Shown: positions 8,072 through 17,676, counted from the stretch's first letter. The stretch is DNA of 64,000 nt from Hyalangium versicolor (GCF_020103695.1 NZ_JAHXBF010000006.1:1-64000); one strand, 5' to 3'. Made by a program: numbers and translations. The notes: generated by a model from the letters alone, not told the origin.

Positions 8072-9571
8072 ATGACGCCCTTCCTCGAGTTCGCCCACAT
8101 CTCCAAGAGCTTCCCCGGCGTCCGGGCGCTCCAGGATCTCAGCTTCGCCGTGCCGGCAGGCCGCGTCATCGGCCTGCTCGGCGAGAATGGCGCGGGCAAG
8201 TCCACGCTCATCAAGATCCTGGGGGGCGATTACCGGCCCGACTCCGGTGAGATCCGCATCGCGGGCAAGGCGCAGCATTTCACCTCGACGCGCGACTCGA
8301 TCCTCGCGGGCGTCACCATCGTGCACCAGGAGTTGCAGCTGGTGCCCGAGCTGACGGTGGCCGAGAACCTCATGCTCGGCCGCTTCCCGTCACGTTTCGG
8401 GATCGTCAGCTTCCGGGAGATGTCCGCCAAGGTCGGCTCCGTGCTGCGCGAGCTCGGCATCGAGGTGTCGCCAGATGCTCGGGTCACGGACCTGTCCATC
8501 GGCGATCGGCAGATGGTGGAGATCGCCAAGGCCGCCATCTTCGACGCGAAGATCCTCGCCCTGGACGAGCCCACCTCCTCGCTCTCCGCGCACGAGAGCG
8601 AGATCCTCTTCCGGCTCGTCCACCGCTTGCGCGAGGCAGGGAAGATCATCCTCTATGTCTCGCACCGCCTGGATGAGGTGTTCCGCCTGTGCGACAGCGC
8701 CGTCGTCCTTCGTGACGGCAAGCTGGTGGCGCACCACGAGACACTCGAGGGCCTCACTCGCGACGCGCTGGTGCGCGAGATGGTGGGACGGGAGATCCAG
8801 AGCATCTGGGGCTGGCGGCCTCGGACTCCGGGGGAAGTGCGCCTCTCTGTTTCGGGCGTGAACGGCTCGCGCCTGACGGCTCCCGCGAGCTTCGAGGTCC
8901 GCGCGGGGGAGATCCTCGGCTTCTTCGGACTGGTGGGCGCGGGCTGCAGCGAGCTGGCGCGTCTGCTGTACGGTGCCGACAAGCGCCAGGCGGGAGAACT
9001 CCGGCTCGATGGCGCTCCTGTACGGATCGATCACCCGAGGAAGGCCGTTCGCGCGGGGCTGGTGCTCTGCCCGGAGGACCGCAAGGCCGATGGCATCCTC
9101 CAAGGTCAGTCGGTCGAGGACAACATCACCATCTCCTGCCGCCGCCACTTCTCGCCCTTCGGCATCCTGAACCTCCGCAAGGAGGACGAGGTGGCGGACA
9201 CCTTCATCCAGCGGCTGGGGGTGCGCACGCCGTCGCGCTACCAGGACATCGTCAACCTGTCGGGAGGCAACCAGCAGAAGGTCATCCTGGCGCGCTGGCT
9301 GGCCGAGCGCGGCGTCAAGGTGCTCATCGTCGACGAGCCCACCCGAGGCATCGACGTGGGCGCCAAGAGCGACATCTACAAGGTGCTCTACGAACTGGCC
9401 GACCAGGGCGTGGCGCTCATCGTCATCTCCAGCGAGCTGCCCGAGATCATGGGCATCAGCGACCGCATCCTGGTGATGTGCAATGGGCGCATCTCGGCCG
9501 AGTTCGCGAGGGATGGCTTCACCGAGGAGAAGATCCTGGCGGCGGCACTGCCCGACCGCTCGGTCGCGTGA
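8072..9571 (+). CDS. araG: Arabinose ABC transporter ATPase (AraG-like)
   Basis: A 499-residue cytoplasmic ATPase with two fused nucleotide-binding domains, as in AraG (504 residues). Domain 1 has Walker A GENGAGKS (residues 37-44), signature LSIGDRQ and Walker B LALDEPTSSL. Domain 2 has a degenerate Walker A (GLVGAGCSE), signature LSGGNQQK and Walker B LIVDEPTRGID. The degenerate second site is normal for sugar importers of this class. The linker SIWGWRPR corresponds to the AraG linker. It energises uptake with AraF and AraH. Confidence 0.93.
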   Translation: MTPFLEFAHISKSFPGVRALQDLSFAVPAGRVIGLLGENGAGKSTLIKILGGDYRPDSGEIRIAGKAQHFTSTRDSILAGVTIVHQELQLVPELTVAENLMLGRFPSRFGIVSFREMSAKVGSVLRELGIEVSPDARVTDLSIGDRQMVEIAKAAIFDAKILALDEPTSSLSAHESEILFRLVHRLREAGKIILYVSHRLDEVFRLCDSAVVLRDGKLVAHHETLEGLTRDALVREMVGREIQSIWGWRPRTPGEVRLSVSGVNGSRLTAPASFEVRAGEILGFFGLVGAGCSELARLLYGADKRQAGELRLDGAPVRIDHPRKAVRAGLVLCPEDRKADGILQGQSVEDNITISCRRHFSPFGILNLRKEDEVADTFIQRLGVRTPSRYQDIVNLSGGNQQKVILARWLAERGVKVLIVDEPTRGIDVGAKSDIYKVLYELADQGVALIVISSELPEIMGISDRILVMCNGRISAEFARDGFTEEKILAAALPDRSVA

Positions 9572-9582
9572 GAGGACGTGGA

Positions 9583-10533
9583 ATGGAGCGCCTGAAGCGG
9601 GTCGTGCTCGGAGAACAGGGGCTGGTCATCCTGTTCCTGCTGGCCCTGGTGATCGTCTCGATCTTCGTGCCCAACTTCATGACCCAGCGCAACGTGCTGG
9701 GCCTGCTGCAGTCGGTGGTCACCATCGGCATTGTCGCGTGCACGATGATGCTCTGCCTGGCGTCGCGGGATTTCGACCTGTCCGTGGGCTCGACGGTGGC
9801 CTTCACGGGCATGACGGCCGTGATGATCTCCAACAGCACCGAGAGCATCCTTATCGGCATCCTGGCCGCGCTGGCGGCTGGGGTCGTGGTGGGGATGGTC
9901 AATGGTGTGGTGATTGCCCGGCTGCGGATCAACGCGCTCATCACCACGCTGGCGACGATGCAGATCGTCCGCGGCCTGGCGCTGATTGCCTCGGATGGGC
10001 GAGCCGTTGGCGTGGATGATCCCGCCTTTTTTGATATCGCCCAGACGGCACCGCTCGGCGTCCCGGTGCCCATCGTCGTGATGGTGCTGTCGTTCGCCTT
10101 CTTTGGCTTCGTCCTGAACCGCACCGTGTTCGGGCGCAACACGCTGGCCATCGGCGGCAACCCGGATGCCTCGCGGCTGGCTGGCGTCAACGTGGGCACC
10201 ATCCGCATCTGGATCTTCAGTCTCCAGGGGTTTGTCTGCGCGATTGCCGGCATCCTCCTGTCCTCGCGCATCACCAGCGGTCAGCCGAATGCGGCACAGG
10301 GGCTCGAGCTGTCGGTCATCTCCGCTTGCGTCCTCGGTGGCGTGTCGCTGGCCGGCGGGCGGGCCACGCTCTCGGGCGTGGTCGTCGGCGTGCTCATCAT
10401 GGGCATCGCCGAGAACGTGATGAACCTGCTGAACATCCAGGCCTTCTATCAGTACGTGGTCCGCGGGGTGATCCTGCTGCTGGCGGTGTTGCTCGACAAC
10501 CTGCGCACGCGGGCGACGGGCCGACGCGGCTGA
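9583..10533 (+). CDS. araH: Arabinose ABC transporter permease (AraH-like)
   Basis: A 316-residue inner-membrane permease of the BPD_transp_2 family with about eight to ten hydrophobic segments. Characteristic blocks are SRDFDLSVGSTVAFTGM near residues 62-78, FGRNTLAIGGNPDASRLAGV, and GGVSLAGGRATLSG near residues 254-267. The ATG at 9583 is 11 bp after the araG stop; GAGGACG precedes it. It forms the channel of the AraFGH importer. No intracellular arabinose or galactose catabolic gene is in the window. Confidence 0.92.
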   Translation: MERLKRVVLGEQGLVILFLLALVIVSIFVPNFMTQRNVLGLLQSVVTIGIVACTMMLCLASRDFDLSVGSTVAFTGMTAVMISNSTESILIGILAALAAGVVVGMVNGVVIARLRINALITTLATMQIVRGLALIASDGRAVGVDDPAFFDIAQTAPLGVPVPIVVMVLSFAFFGFVLNRTVFGRNTLAIGGNPDASRLAGVNVGTIRIWIFSLQGFVCAIAGILLSSRITSGQPNAAQGLELSVISACVLGGVSLAGGRATLSGVVVGVLIMGIAENVMNLLNIQAFYQYVVRGVILLLAVLLDNLRTRATGRRG

Positions 10534-10598
10534 AGTCGCACGCCTCGAGGGCGAGGACCTGCCTGCGGTGGTCCCCGCTGGCGGCGGGCGTGAACCGA

Positions 10599-10623
10599 AC
10601 TGGTATGACAGGCATACCGGGTG
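10599..10623 (+). repeat. Dispersed palindromic repeat, copy 2
   Basis: The 25-bp interrupted palindrome is identical to copy 1 at 24 of 25 positions (GGTATG-ACAGG-CATACC core). The flanking TCTCGCCCGACG tail of copies 1 and 3 is not recognisable here. It lies between araH and the MFS gene. Confidence 0.75.
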
Positions 10624-10738
10624 GCACGAACCACGGCAGGTGGCATCCCAGGTGGCAGCCCACTTCCTTGCGGAGGTCGGCTTGTCCGCCGCGAGATTTG
10701 CCCCGCAGGCCCGCGAGCCCGGTGTTAGGGAAGGGGGA

Positions 10739-11959
10739 ATGGAAGGTCAGGGGATGGGAGAAGAACACGCGCGGCCGGGGCACATGAAGCCCGGCCTGGT
10801 GTGGCTGATGGCGGTGGCTTCCGGCATGACCGCTGCCAACCTCTATTACAACCAGCCGCTGCTGGGAGACATCGGGCGCGAGTTGGGCGCGTCGGGGAGT
10901 AGCCTGGGCTGGGTGCCCACCATGACGCAGGTGGGCTACGCGTCGGGCATGTTGCTCATCGTCCCTTTGGGGGACAGCCTCGAACGGCGGCGCGTCATCG
11001 TCACCATGACGAGCCTTGTCAGCCTGGCCCTGGTGGGCGCGGCGCTGGCTCCGGGCCTGGGATGGATGGTCGCGGCGAGCTTCGCGATCGGCATCACCAC
11101 CTGCGTCCCCCAGTTGCTCGTGCCCTTCGCGGCCCACCTGGCTCCGGCGGCCGCGCGCGGGCGCGTGGTGGGGACGGTGATGAGTGGACTGCTCATCGGC
11201 ATCCTCCTGTCTCGCACGGCGGCGGGCTTTGTCGGCACGCACCTGGGCTGGCGGGAGATGTTCTGGATCGGCGCGGCGCTGATGCTGGTGCTGGCGGTGG
11301 TGCTCCGTGTGGCGCTACCGGCTCAGCCCGCGGTGGCGGACATGTCCTACGGCGCGCTCCTGCACTCGCTCGGAGGCCTGGTGCGGAACGAGCCCGTGCT
11401 GAGGCTTCACTCGCTGATCGGCGCGCTGACCTTCGGCTCGTTCGGTGCCTTCTGGGCGACGCTGGCGCTGTACCTCCAGAACATGCCCGAGCACTACAGC
11501 CCCCAGGTCGCCGGGTTGTTCGGCGCGGTGGGCGTGGTGGGCGCCGCGGCGGCTCCGCTCGTGGGGCGCTATGCCGACGTACGTGGGGATCGGAAGATCA
11601 ACATGCTGGCCATCAGCGTGCTGCTGGTGTCCTTCGTCGTGCTGGCGCTGCTCGGACAGTGGCTGTGGGGCATCGCGCTGGGCGTCATCCTCCTGGACCT
11701 GGGAGCCCAGGCCAACCACATCTCCAACCAGACGCGCGTGTTCGCGCTGCGCCCGGAGGCCCGCAGCCGCCTCAACACCATCTACATGGTGAGCTACTTC
11801 GTGGGAGGCGCGACCGGCTCCTGGCTGGGAACCGCCGCATGGATGCGCTTCGGCTGGGCGGGAGTCTGCCTCGTGGGCGGAGGCATGGCGCTGGCGGGGC
11901 TCATCGTGCTGGGGCTGGGATCCGCGCGCATCGCACGAGCAGCCGCCAGGGGCGCGTAG
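10739..11959 (+). CDS. MFS transporter
   Basis: A ~406-residue major facilitator with about twelve hydrophobic segments. The N-terminal SGMTAANLYYNQPLLGDIGRELG and the first-loop-like GDSLERRR motif are typical of a group often annotated as arabinose or drug efflux permeases. The start is uncertain: the ATG at 10739 has its GGGGG too close, while the ATG at 10754 has GGAAGG upstream. The substrate cannot be read from the sequence. Position after araFGH suggests, but does not show, a sugar link; a palindromic repeat separates the two units. Confidence 0.85.
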   Translation: MEGQGMGEEHARPGHMKPGLVWLMAVASGMTAANLYYNQPLLGDIGRELGASGSSLGWVPTMTQVGYASGMLLIVPLGDSLERRRVIVTMTSLVSLALVGAALAPGLGWMVAASFAIGITTCVPQLLVPFAAHLAPAAARGRVVGTVMSGLLIGILLSRTAAGFVGTHLGWREMFWIGAALMLVLAVVLRVALPAQPAVADMSYGALLHSLGGLVRNEPVLRLHSLIGALTFGSFGAFWATLALYLQNMPEHYSPQVAGLFGAVGVVGAAAAPLVGRYADVRGDRKINMLAISVLLVSFVVLALLGQWLWGIALGVILLDLGAQANHISNQTRVFALRPEARSRLNTIYMVSYFVGGATGSWLGTAAWMRFGWAGVCLVGGGMALAGLIVLGLGSARIARAAARGA

Positions 11960-11984
11960 TCCTGGGGTTGGGCTCCATGGCACC

Positions 11985-12665
11985 TCAGGGCGCGGAACCC
12001 TCCTGGGCGGGCTGGGACTCGCGCACCTCCCATGCATCCTCCAGGCGGGTGGACAGCCAGAGTTCCACGTACTTCCTTCGAGGCTCCGTGGGCTCGTCCG
12101 AGCCCGTCACCGTGGAGAAGCTGTGGTGGATGAGGCGCAGCCCCACGTCCGGGCGCACCTCGCGCACCTGCGTATAGAGCCAGCGCGCGTCGCCCACCGT
12201 CGTGGTGTTGGGCGCGATGCACACCAGTGTGCCGTTGTACCTCAGCTCCCCGAACAGGAGCCCCGCCACATCGGAGAATGGAGGCACCACCTCGCGGAAC
12301 GACAGGGAGCGGTGCGCGTCACACTCCACGGAAAGCGGCGGGCCGTAGAAGAGGACCTCGAAGTCCAGGAAGGGGCGCAGCACTTCCGGCCGGGTGACGT
12401 CACCCTGGACGCACTCGATGCCGCGCTCCTGGTTGGCGGCGACGATGGCCGGTTCGAGATCCAACGCCCTGTAGCGCGTCACCCCGAGCTGCTCGGTATA
12501 GGCCGAGTACTGGCGGCTGCAGTCCCCGCAGCACAGCTCGCCCACGGCGCGGACACCCTGGGGGAAGAACTCGCGCAGCACCTCCACGCGCTGCTCCACC
12601 GTCTGGCGGTTGGTTCGAGCAAAAGAGCGTCGGCTCAGGTCGGGGGTGTGGAAGGGTCCGCTCAT
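11985..12665 (-). CDS. SAM-dependent methyltransferase-like protein
   Basis: A 226-residue cytoplasmic protein with a Rossmann-like SAM-binding start: VGELCCGDCSRQ near residues 41-52 stands in for the usual glycine-rich motif I, then RALDLEPAIV and a GDVTRPEV acidic turn. The GDC in place of GxG and the cysteine pair are unusual, so SAM binding is likely but not certain. The C-terminus looks like a standard methyltransferase beta hairpin. The ATG at 12665 follows AGGAG. Substrate unknown. It is divergent from the histidine kinase gene (237-bp gap). Confidence 0.6.
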   Translation of the reverse strand: MSGPFHTPDLSRRSFARTNRQTVEQRVEVLREFFPQGVRAVGELCCGDCSRQYSAYTEQLGVTRYRALDLEPAIVAANQERGIECVQGDVTRPEVLRPFLDFEVLFYGPPLSVECDAHRSLSFREVVPPFSDVAGLLFGELRYNGTLVCIAPNTTTVGDARWLYTQVREVRPDVGLRLIHHSFSTVTGSDEPTEPRRKYVELWLSTRLEDAWEVRESQPAQEGSAP

Positions 12666-12902
12666 GAAGCGCTCCTGTCGCAGAACCGAAAGGATACATC
12701 GGGCGCTCTCTCGTCCCGATGCTCATCTGCGCACAGGGCGAGTGTTCCCATGCTTTGCCCGTGCACCTCTACCGCGGCGCTGCCAGCTTTGGTGAAGCAA
12801 GCAAGGTCACGACCGGTGGGGCTGGAACACGTCCTCAAGCAAGGGCCTGCTGGAGAGGCCGGTTCCTGGGGAGTGGAAGATCGGCCGGAGGTGCTCTGGG
12901 GT

Positions 12903-14603
12903 ATGGTTAGCATCGCCGAAATCATCAGACGCCATCATGACGAGATTCTCGAGTCTTGGGTGGCGCAGGCGAAGAGGGCTGCGTCTGCTCGGGGCCTGAC
13001 CCAGCCCGAACTCACCAACATGATGCCCGTCTATCTGGCGCTGCTGGCCCAGCACGCTCCAGGGGCGCCTGACAGCGCCAGCGCCAGCGCCAGGCGCCGG
13101 GAGCTCATCGAGGGGCACATCGGGTGGCGTCTTCGCCAGGGTTTCCATATCGCGGAAGTCGCCGCCGAGTTTGCGCTGCTGGGCCAATGCATCTCCCGGT
13201 TCTGGCGAGACCGCTCCCCCACCGAGCAGCCCGCGCCCGAGGAGATCGAGTGGCTGTACGGGGAGCTGAATCACGCCACGACCCTGGTGACGGACCTCTT
13301 CCATGAACACATGCGGGACGATGAGCAGACGGAGAAGCGCTACCTCCGTCTGCTTCGCTCCATCGCAAACGAGTCCTTGCGGACGCCGGAAGTCTCCTTC
13401 AAGGAGCAGCTCAGGGACGTCATGTTGCTCGTCATGGAGGCCATGGGGGCGCAGACGGCGGCCCTCCTGCTCTATGAGCCGCACACCAACCGGCTCGTCA
13501 CCACCGCCTCCGTGGGCGTGGGCAATGGAGAGTTCGAGCAGTACGTGGTGTCCCTGGGTGTCTCCTCGTTCGCCGGCAAGACCGCGGAACGGGAGGAGCC
13601 GACGACCATTTCGGACGTGGCGACCACCACCCTGGAAGTGGGGGACGCGCTGCGGCGCAGTGGCATTCATGGTCTGCTGGGGGTGCGGCTCCCTCCCCGC
13701 TTCAAGCTCCTGGGGGTGATATACGTCGGGACCTCCGAGGAGCGGACGTTCACCGCCCGGGAGGGCCGGCGGCTCGAGTCGCTCGCGGAGCAACTCACGC
13801 TCCAACTGGACAATGCCCAGCTCTACAAGGATCTCCTGCTCCAATCCGAGGACCTTCGCGTCGAGCGCGACCTGCGCGAGCGGTTCGTCTCCGTTCTGGC
13901 CCACGATCTCCGAGGGCCGTTGGCGTCGGTGAAGGCGGCGGCCCAGCTCCTGCTCCGGCAGGCCGAGGCGCTGGGCACGCGGAAGGATCTCGCCAGCAGG
14001 ATCGACCGGAACGTCCGGCGCATGGACCAGATGATCCGGGATCTGCTGGATGCCAGCCGTGTCCAGGTGGGGGGCCAGTTGCCGCTCCGGCTCGACACCT
14101 GTGAGCTGGACTCTGTTGCCCGCGAGGTCCTCGAGGAGCTTCGAGAGGTCCATGGCGACCGGTTCATTCTCGATGCGGACAGTGGGGTGCGGGGATGCTG
14201 GAGCGCGGAGGAACTCGGGCGTGCCCTCTGGAACCTGGCGGTGAACGCGATCAAGTATGGCGCGAAGGACCGGCCCATCACCCTCACGGTCCGGCGAGGC
14301 CCGGCGGGTGCCTGGTTCTCGGTCCATAACGAGGGGCCGGTGATCTCCCGAGAGAACCAGGCCCACCTGTTCGAGCCTTTCTCCCGGTCGCATGGCTCGC
14401 CCACGAATGAGGGCTGGGGGCTGGGCCTCTTCCTGGTCCAGAGTTGCGCGCAGGCGCATGGCGGCTCGGTCAGGGTCCAGAGCGAGGCCTCCGCGGGGAC
14501 CACCTTCACCGTGGAACTGCCCTGGGACGCCCGTCCGTACCAATACAGCGTCTCCGAGGGGACTTCTCAGGAGGGGACCGCTGGAGCGCCACTCGCTTAC
14601 TGA
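12903..14603 (+). CDS. Sensor histidine kinase: RsbRD_N-like, GAF, HisKA, HATPase
   Basis: A 566-residue cytosolic sensor kinase. Residues ~1-130 resemble the RsbRD N-terminal sensory fold (IIRRHHDEILESWVAQ). Residues ~175-310 form a GAF domain (MGAQTAALLLYEP, FAGKTAERE, LLGVRLPP). The phospho-acceptor is H334 in SVLAHDLRGPLASVK. The ATPase domain shows N box LWNLAVNAIKYGA and G boxes ending NEGWGLGLFLVQS. There is no membrane segment, so the signal is cytoplasmic or a partner protein. No response regulator is adjacent. The ATG at 12903 marks the first residue of the recognisable N-terminal domain. Confidence 0.85.
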   Translation: MVSIAEIIRRHHDEILESWVAQAKRAASARGLTQPELTNMMPVYLALLAQHAPGAPDSASASARRRELIEGHIGWRLRQGFHIAEVAAEFALLGQCISRFWRDRSPTEQPAPEEIEWLYGELNHATTLVTDLFHEHMRDDEQTEKRYLRLLRSIANESLRTPEVSFKEQLRDVMLLVMEAMGAQTAALLLYEPHTNRLVTTASVGVGNGEFEQYVVSLGVSSFAGKTAEREEPTTISDVATTTLEVGDALRRSGIHGLLGVRLPPRFKLLGVIYVGTSEERTFTAREGRRLESLAEQLTLQLDNAQLYKDLLLQSEDLRVERDLRERFVSVLAHDLRGPLASVKAAAQLLLRQAEALGTRKDLASRIDRNVRRMDQMIRDLLDASRVQVGGQLPLRLDTCELDSVAREVLEELREVHGDRFILDADSGVRGCWSAEELGRALWNLAVNAIKYGAKDRPITLTVRRGPAGAWFSVHNEGPVISRENQAHLFEPFSRSHGSPTNEGWGLGLFLVQSCAQAHGGSVRVQSEASAGTTFTVELPWDARPYQYSVSEGTSQEGTAGAPLAY

Positions 14604-14612
14604 AGCACGTGG

Positions 14613-15152
14613 CTACCAGGACAGATTGAACGTGCAGGAAGCCGCCCCGCTCTTGCGGCAGCTCCCCGGCTGGTGCTCGACGCGCACCCACAGCGAGTCC
14701 ACCGGCCGGAAGCGCTCACCCAGGGCCTCCAGCAGCCCCTCATCCAACGAGCACGGGTAGGGGTTGTCGCACAGCATCTGCGCGGTGCGCGGCCCCACTT
14801 GCGAATAGCGGTAGCCGCCAATGCTTCCGGTGCCTCGGTGGTTCATCCGGTAGGCCATGTCCACGGAGCGGAAGCCGTCCTCGATGGCTTGGATGTTCGG
14901 AGGGAAGATGGCGTTCTCCGGAATCTTCCGCCCCACGGCCTTGATGGTGTTCGGGCCGATCTCCTTCCCGATGGCCTCGAAGACCACGAGGAACTTGTCC
15001 ATCGGGTACCACCTCTCCTTCTCGAGAGGAGCAATGCCTTGTGCCGCCAGCATCTTCAGCGCGCGATTCTGGGTGATGGACATCGCCGCGACGACGGCCA
15101 TGATGGCCTGACCATTCACCTCGAACTTCGATACGGCTAAGCGCTCGGCCAT
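14613..15152 (-). CDS. Hypothetical protein, 179 residues
   Basis: I do not recognise a named family. The ATG at 15152 follows AGGGGGT. Notable segments are WYPMDKFLVVFEAIGKEIGP (about residues 50-69), a central VDMAYRMNHRGTGSIGGY and a C-terminus with two cysteines (SCRKSGAASC). The pattern of a WYP-type start followed by a predicted alpha/beta domain recalls small stand-alone domains with V4R or heme-NO-binding-like folds that are paralogous in myxobacteria; this is only a resemblance. It converges with the kinase gene (9-bp gap) and follows the protease-like gene on the same strand after 106 bp of non-coding DNA. Confidence 0.6.
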   Translation of the reverse strand: MAERLAVSKFEVNGQAIMAVVAAMSITQNRALKMLAAQGIAPLEKERWYPMDKFLVVFEAIGKEIGPNTIKAVGRKIPENAIFPPNIQAIEDGFRSVDMAYRMNHRGTGSIGGYRYSQVGPRTAQMLCDNPYPCSLDEGLLEALGERFRPVDSLWVRVEHQPGSCRKSGAASCTFNLSW

Positions 15153-15258
15153 CTCGACACCCCCTATCCGGTAACGAGGTGAATGCGAACCACACGCCTC
15201 TCGTGCACTCGGACCTGAGAGATTTGATGCGACTTGCCCGGTGACATGCAATTCCCCC

Positions 15259-17523
15259 CTACCGGGGAGCGCTGCTCGGAGCGGGGGCCTCGAGCAACCG
15301 GAGCGCCGCTTCGAGCACCTCGTCACGCCCGGCCCGCAGCCCCTGTAGCGTGGGGCGGACCCGGAGGTGCGGCTGGACGCCCAGGCATTGCAGCTGCGCC
15401 CCGTCCAGGTGACGGATCTCCGCCCCGCTGAAGAGGAAGTTGATGCCGCCGGGCAGGGAGAAGTCGGTGATGTCGCCGTTCGCTCCCGCACTGGGACTGC
15501 CGACGAAGGTGGTGCCGTTCACAGCCTCCAGCAGCAGGGCCACGCTCTCCGCCTGGCTGATGGTGCGCTCGTCGATCAGCGTCACCGTGCGGCCCTGGTA
15601 CAGGGGGACATCTCCTCGTGTCACGGGAGAGCGCATCTGGAAGCTCATCGCCTGCGAGGCCCCCTCCACCACGTTCCAGAGGGCGAGGTTGGCGTCTGTT
15701 GCCTTCCGGGTGTTGAGGTATGGGGCCATGCCCCAGAGACCTTGAGGGTAGCCACGCAGGTCCAGCACCAGGGCACGGGTCCCCTTGAGTTGCTCGAACA
15801 TCGCTGGCACCTCGGCGGCGCGCAGCAGGCCCAGGCGCACCAGCCCCACGTTGCCCGGTAGCACCCGGAAGGCGGGGCCATTCTCCGTGTACTCCTTGCC
15901 GAGGTTGTCGCGGCTGCGGCTGATGGTCACCTGTCGTGCCTGTCCGTCCGCGCCTCGGACCGTCAGCGTGGAGGTGGTGTCCACAGGGCCTCCGAGGGCA
16001 CGCCGCAGGACCTTGAAGGCGCGATGGGACGGTGTGGAGGCGGTGACGTATGGTGTCAGCCGCTGGACCCGGGTGGCGATCGGCTCGCCGTCGATGGCTT
16101 CCACCACGTCTCCCACCCGGAGCCCAGGCGCCGCGGAGGGAACCTCGATCTCCACGACGACCATCTTCCCGTTGATATCGAAGACGTTCAGCGGCGCGAC
16201 CCAGTCACCCCAGAGCCGGGTGAGCTCCGGGTGATCCCGCAGGAAGACGTGCCCGTCCTCCACCCAGGTGGACAGCTCCGCCACCGCGAGCACGTACTCG
16301 CGAGCGTCCCGCGCGGCTTCGAACTTCGGCAGGAAGTGGACCAGTGCTCCCTGCCAGTCGTGCGCGAACAGCCTCAAGGTGGGGTGGAAGAGCCGGATGA
16401 CGTTCCAGGCGCGGATGGCCGCCAGCTGCCTCAGGGCCCGGTTCGGGTAGGCAGACTCCTCGTAGCGCTTGTCCGGTTTCCAGAGCGCGCGCGGCAGGGG
16501 CTCCGGCCGTGGAATGCGGGTGGGGACCTTCCACCCCCGGCGCGCCAGCTCCAGGGCCTTCTGGAGGGCAGCGTCCGAAGCATCTGCCGCGGGCCGTTCC
16601 GCGAGGCGCTCGTCCGCACGGAGCGGGACGGTGAACTCGCTGACGCGCACCCAGGCGGTGAGCCCTTCTCCCAGCTTCACCTCGAGCCGTTCCGCCCCCG
16701 AGCCCTGGCCGAGCTCTCCCTCGGAGAGGATCCGCGCGAGTCCCCGTTGCTGGAGTGCCAGGGCCACGGCGGGCACGACCGTGCCGGTGTCGAACAGGAA
16801 GACGAGGGGGCGCGGCCCGGGGCTGGCCTTGCCCGTGACGATGTCCTCGGAGAACTCCGTGAAGGCGATGCCGTAGCCCACGGGGATGCCCACCTGGGAG
16901 CGGTACCCGTCGCGGCGCACCATGCGCTGGGCGGGTGTGCGCAGCTCGCCCTGGAAGAGCTGGGGCGCGATGAGATCGAGCGCGTTGGCCATGCGGTAGG
17001 GGCCTCGCTCGTCGGTGAGGGCGCGGGCGCGCATGTCCACCACCACGGCTCGAGCCCGCTGGAGATCCGCGACGAGCGGCGCGTACGCCGGGGCGAACGA
17101 GCTGAGCGCGGGAGGACTCGCGGCGGCGGTGAGGTTGACGACCAGCACCTCCTTCTCCCAGGCATGCAAGGGACGGGGGTTGCGGGCGGGCCGAGCCTGG
17201 GGCTGGCTCGAATCCCAGGGCTCGACGCGGGTGGCCGGATCCCCCACCGTGTCCAGCATCTGCTGGAGGGCGCGAGCGTAGTCCTCGCGGCTGCGCGCGG
17301 CCTCCACGCGTGGGAGTGCCGCAAGCAGCGCCGCGTCCCAGTCGAGCTCCTGGCTGGCGAGGGTCGGATGGCGGTAGCGCACCTCGCCCCAGAGTTCAGC
17401 GAGACCGTGCAGGCGTTGGAGGCGCAGCGTCTCGGCAGGAGGGCTGGCGGATTCCTCGGCGAGGGCGGGGAGGGCCGAGAGCAGGAGCGCACAGGTGGAG
17501 AGCGCGGTGAGCGAGAGCCTCAT
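15259..17523 (-). CDS. Exported S41-type peptidase-like protein with PDZ-like domain
   Basis: A 754-residue secreted protein. The signal peptide ends ALPALAEE near residue 23. Two halves each start with a similar helical region (HGLAELWGEVRYRHPTL near residue 40; IRAWNVIRLFHPTL near 370), suggesting internal duplication. Residues ~465-560 look like a PDZ domain (GLRVGDVVEAIDGEPI). The C-terminal third matches the tail-specific/tricorn-core protease fold: RALVLDLRGYP, then TISQAES with S656 at the expected nucleophile position, and FVGSPSAGANGD. A catalytic lysine could not be placed with certainty. Likely periplasmic or outer-surface proteolysis. Confidence 0.8.
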   Translation of the reverse strand: MRLSLTALSTCALLLSALPALAEESASPPAETLRLQRLHGLAELWGEVRYRHPTLASQELDWDAALLAALPRVEAARSREDYARALQQMLDTVGDPATRVEPWDSSQPQARPARNPRPLHAWEKEVLVVNLTAAASPPALSSFAPAYAPLVADLQRARAVVVDMRARALTDERGPYRMANALDLIAPQLFQGELRTPAQRMVRRDGYRSQVGIPVGYGIAFTEFSEDIVTGKASPGPRPLVFLFDTGTVVPAVALALQQRGLARILSEGELGQGSGAERLEVKLGEGLTAWVRVSEFTVPLRADERLAERPAADASDAALQKALELARRGWKVPTRIPRPEPLPRALWKPDKRYEESAYPNRALRQLAAIRAWNVIRLFHPTLRLFAHDWQGALVHFLPKFEAARDAREYVLAVAELSTWVEDGHVFLRDHPELTRLWGDWVAPLNVFDINGKMVVVEIEVPSAAPGLRVGDVVEAIDGEPIATRVQRLTPYVTASTPSHRAFKVLRRALGGPVDTTSTLTVRGADGQARQVTISRSRDNLGKEYTENGPAFRVLPGNVGLVRLGLLRAAEVPAMFEQLKGTRALVLDLRGYPQGLWGMAPYLNTRKATDANLALWNVVEGASQAMSFQMRSPVTRGDVPLYQGRTVTLIDERTISQAESVALLLEAVNGTTFVGSPSAGANGDITDFSLPGGINFLFSGAEIRHLDGAQLQCLGVQPHLRVRPTLQGLRAGRDEVLEAALRLLEAPAPSSAPR

Positions 17524-17676
17524 CCTTCCAGCCTATCCGCGGCGCATGAAGGTCAGCGCATTTCTGCTCAGGGGCTTTCCCGAGTGCTGTCGCACCATTG
17601 CGCTACTTTGTGGGCTGCACCTGTCTATTATCGGAAGTTCGGAGGGCACCCATGCACGCGAGAGAGGAGCGTTCCA

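Noticed and set aside
10543..10556. Terminator hairpin after araH (CCTCG/CGAGG)
   Set aside because: Five-base stem, no U-run; too weak to call.
12123..12902. In-frame extension of the histidine kinase by 260 codons
   Set aside because: Overlaps the methyltransferase-like gene antisense and lacks domain features; the kinase's first recognisable domain begins at 12903.
16024..17676. In-frame extension of the LCAT-like gene upstream by ~550 codons
   Set aside because: Antisense to the S41-like gene. The ATG at 17677 has AGGAG, and the family's first strand starts directly after it.
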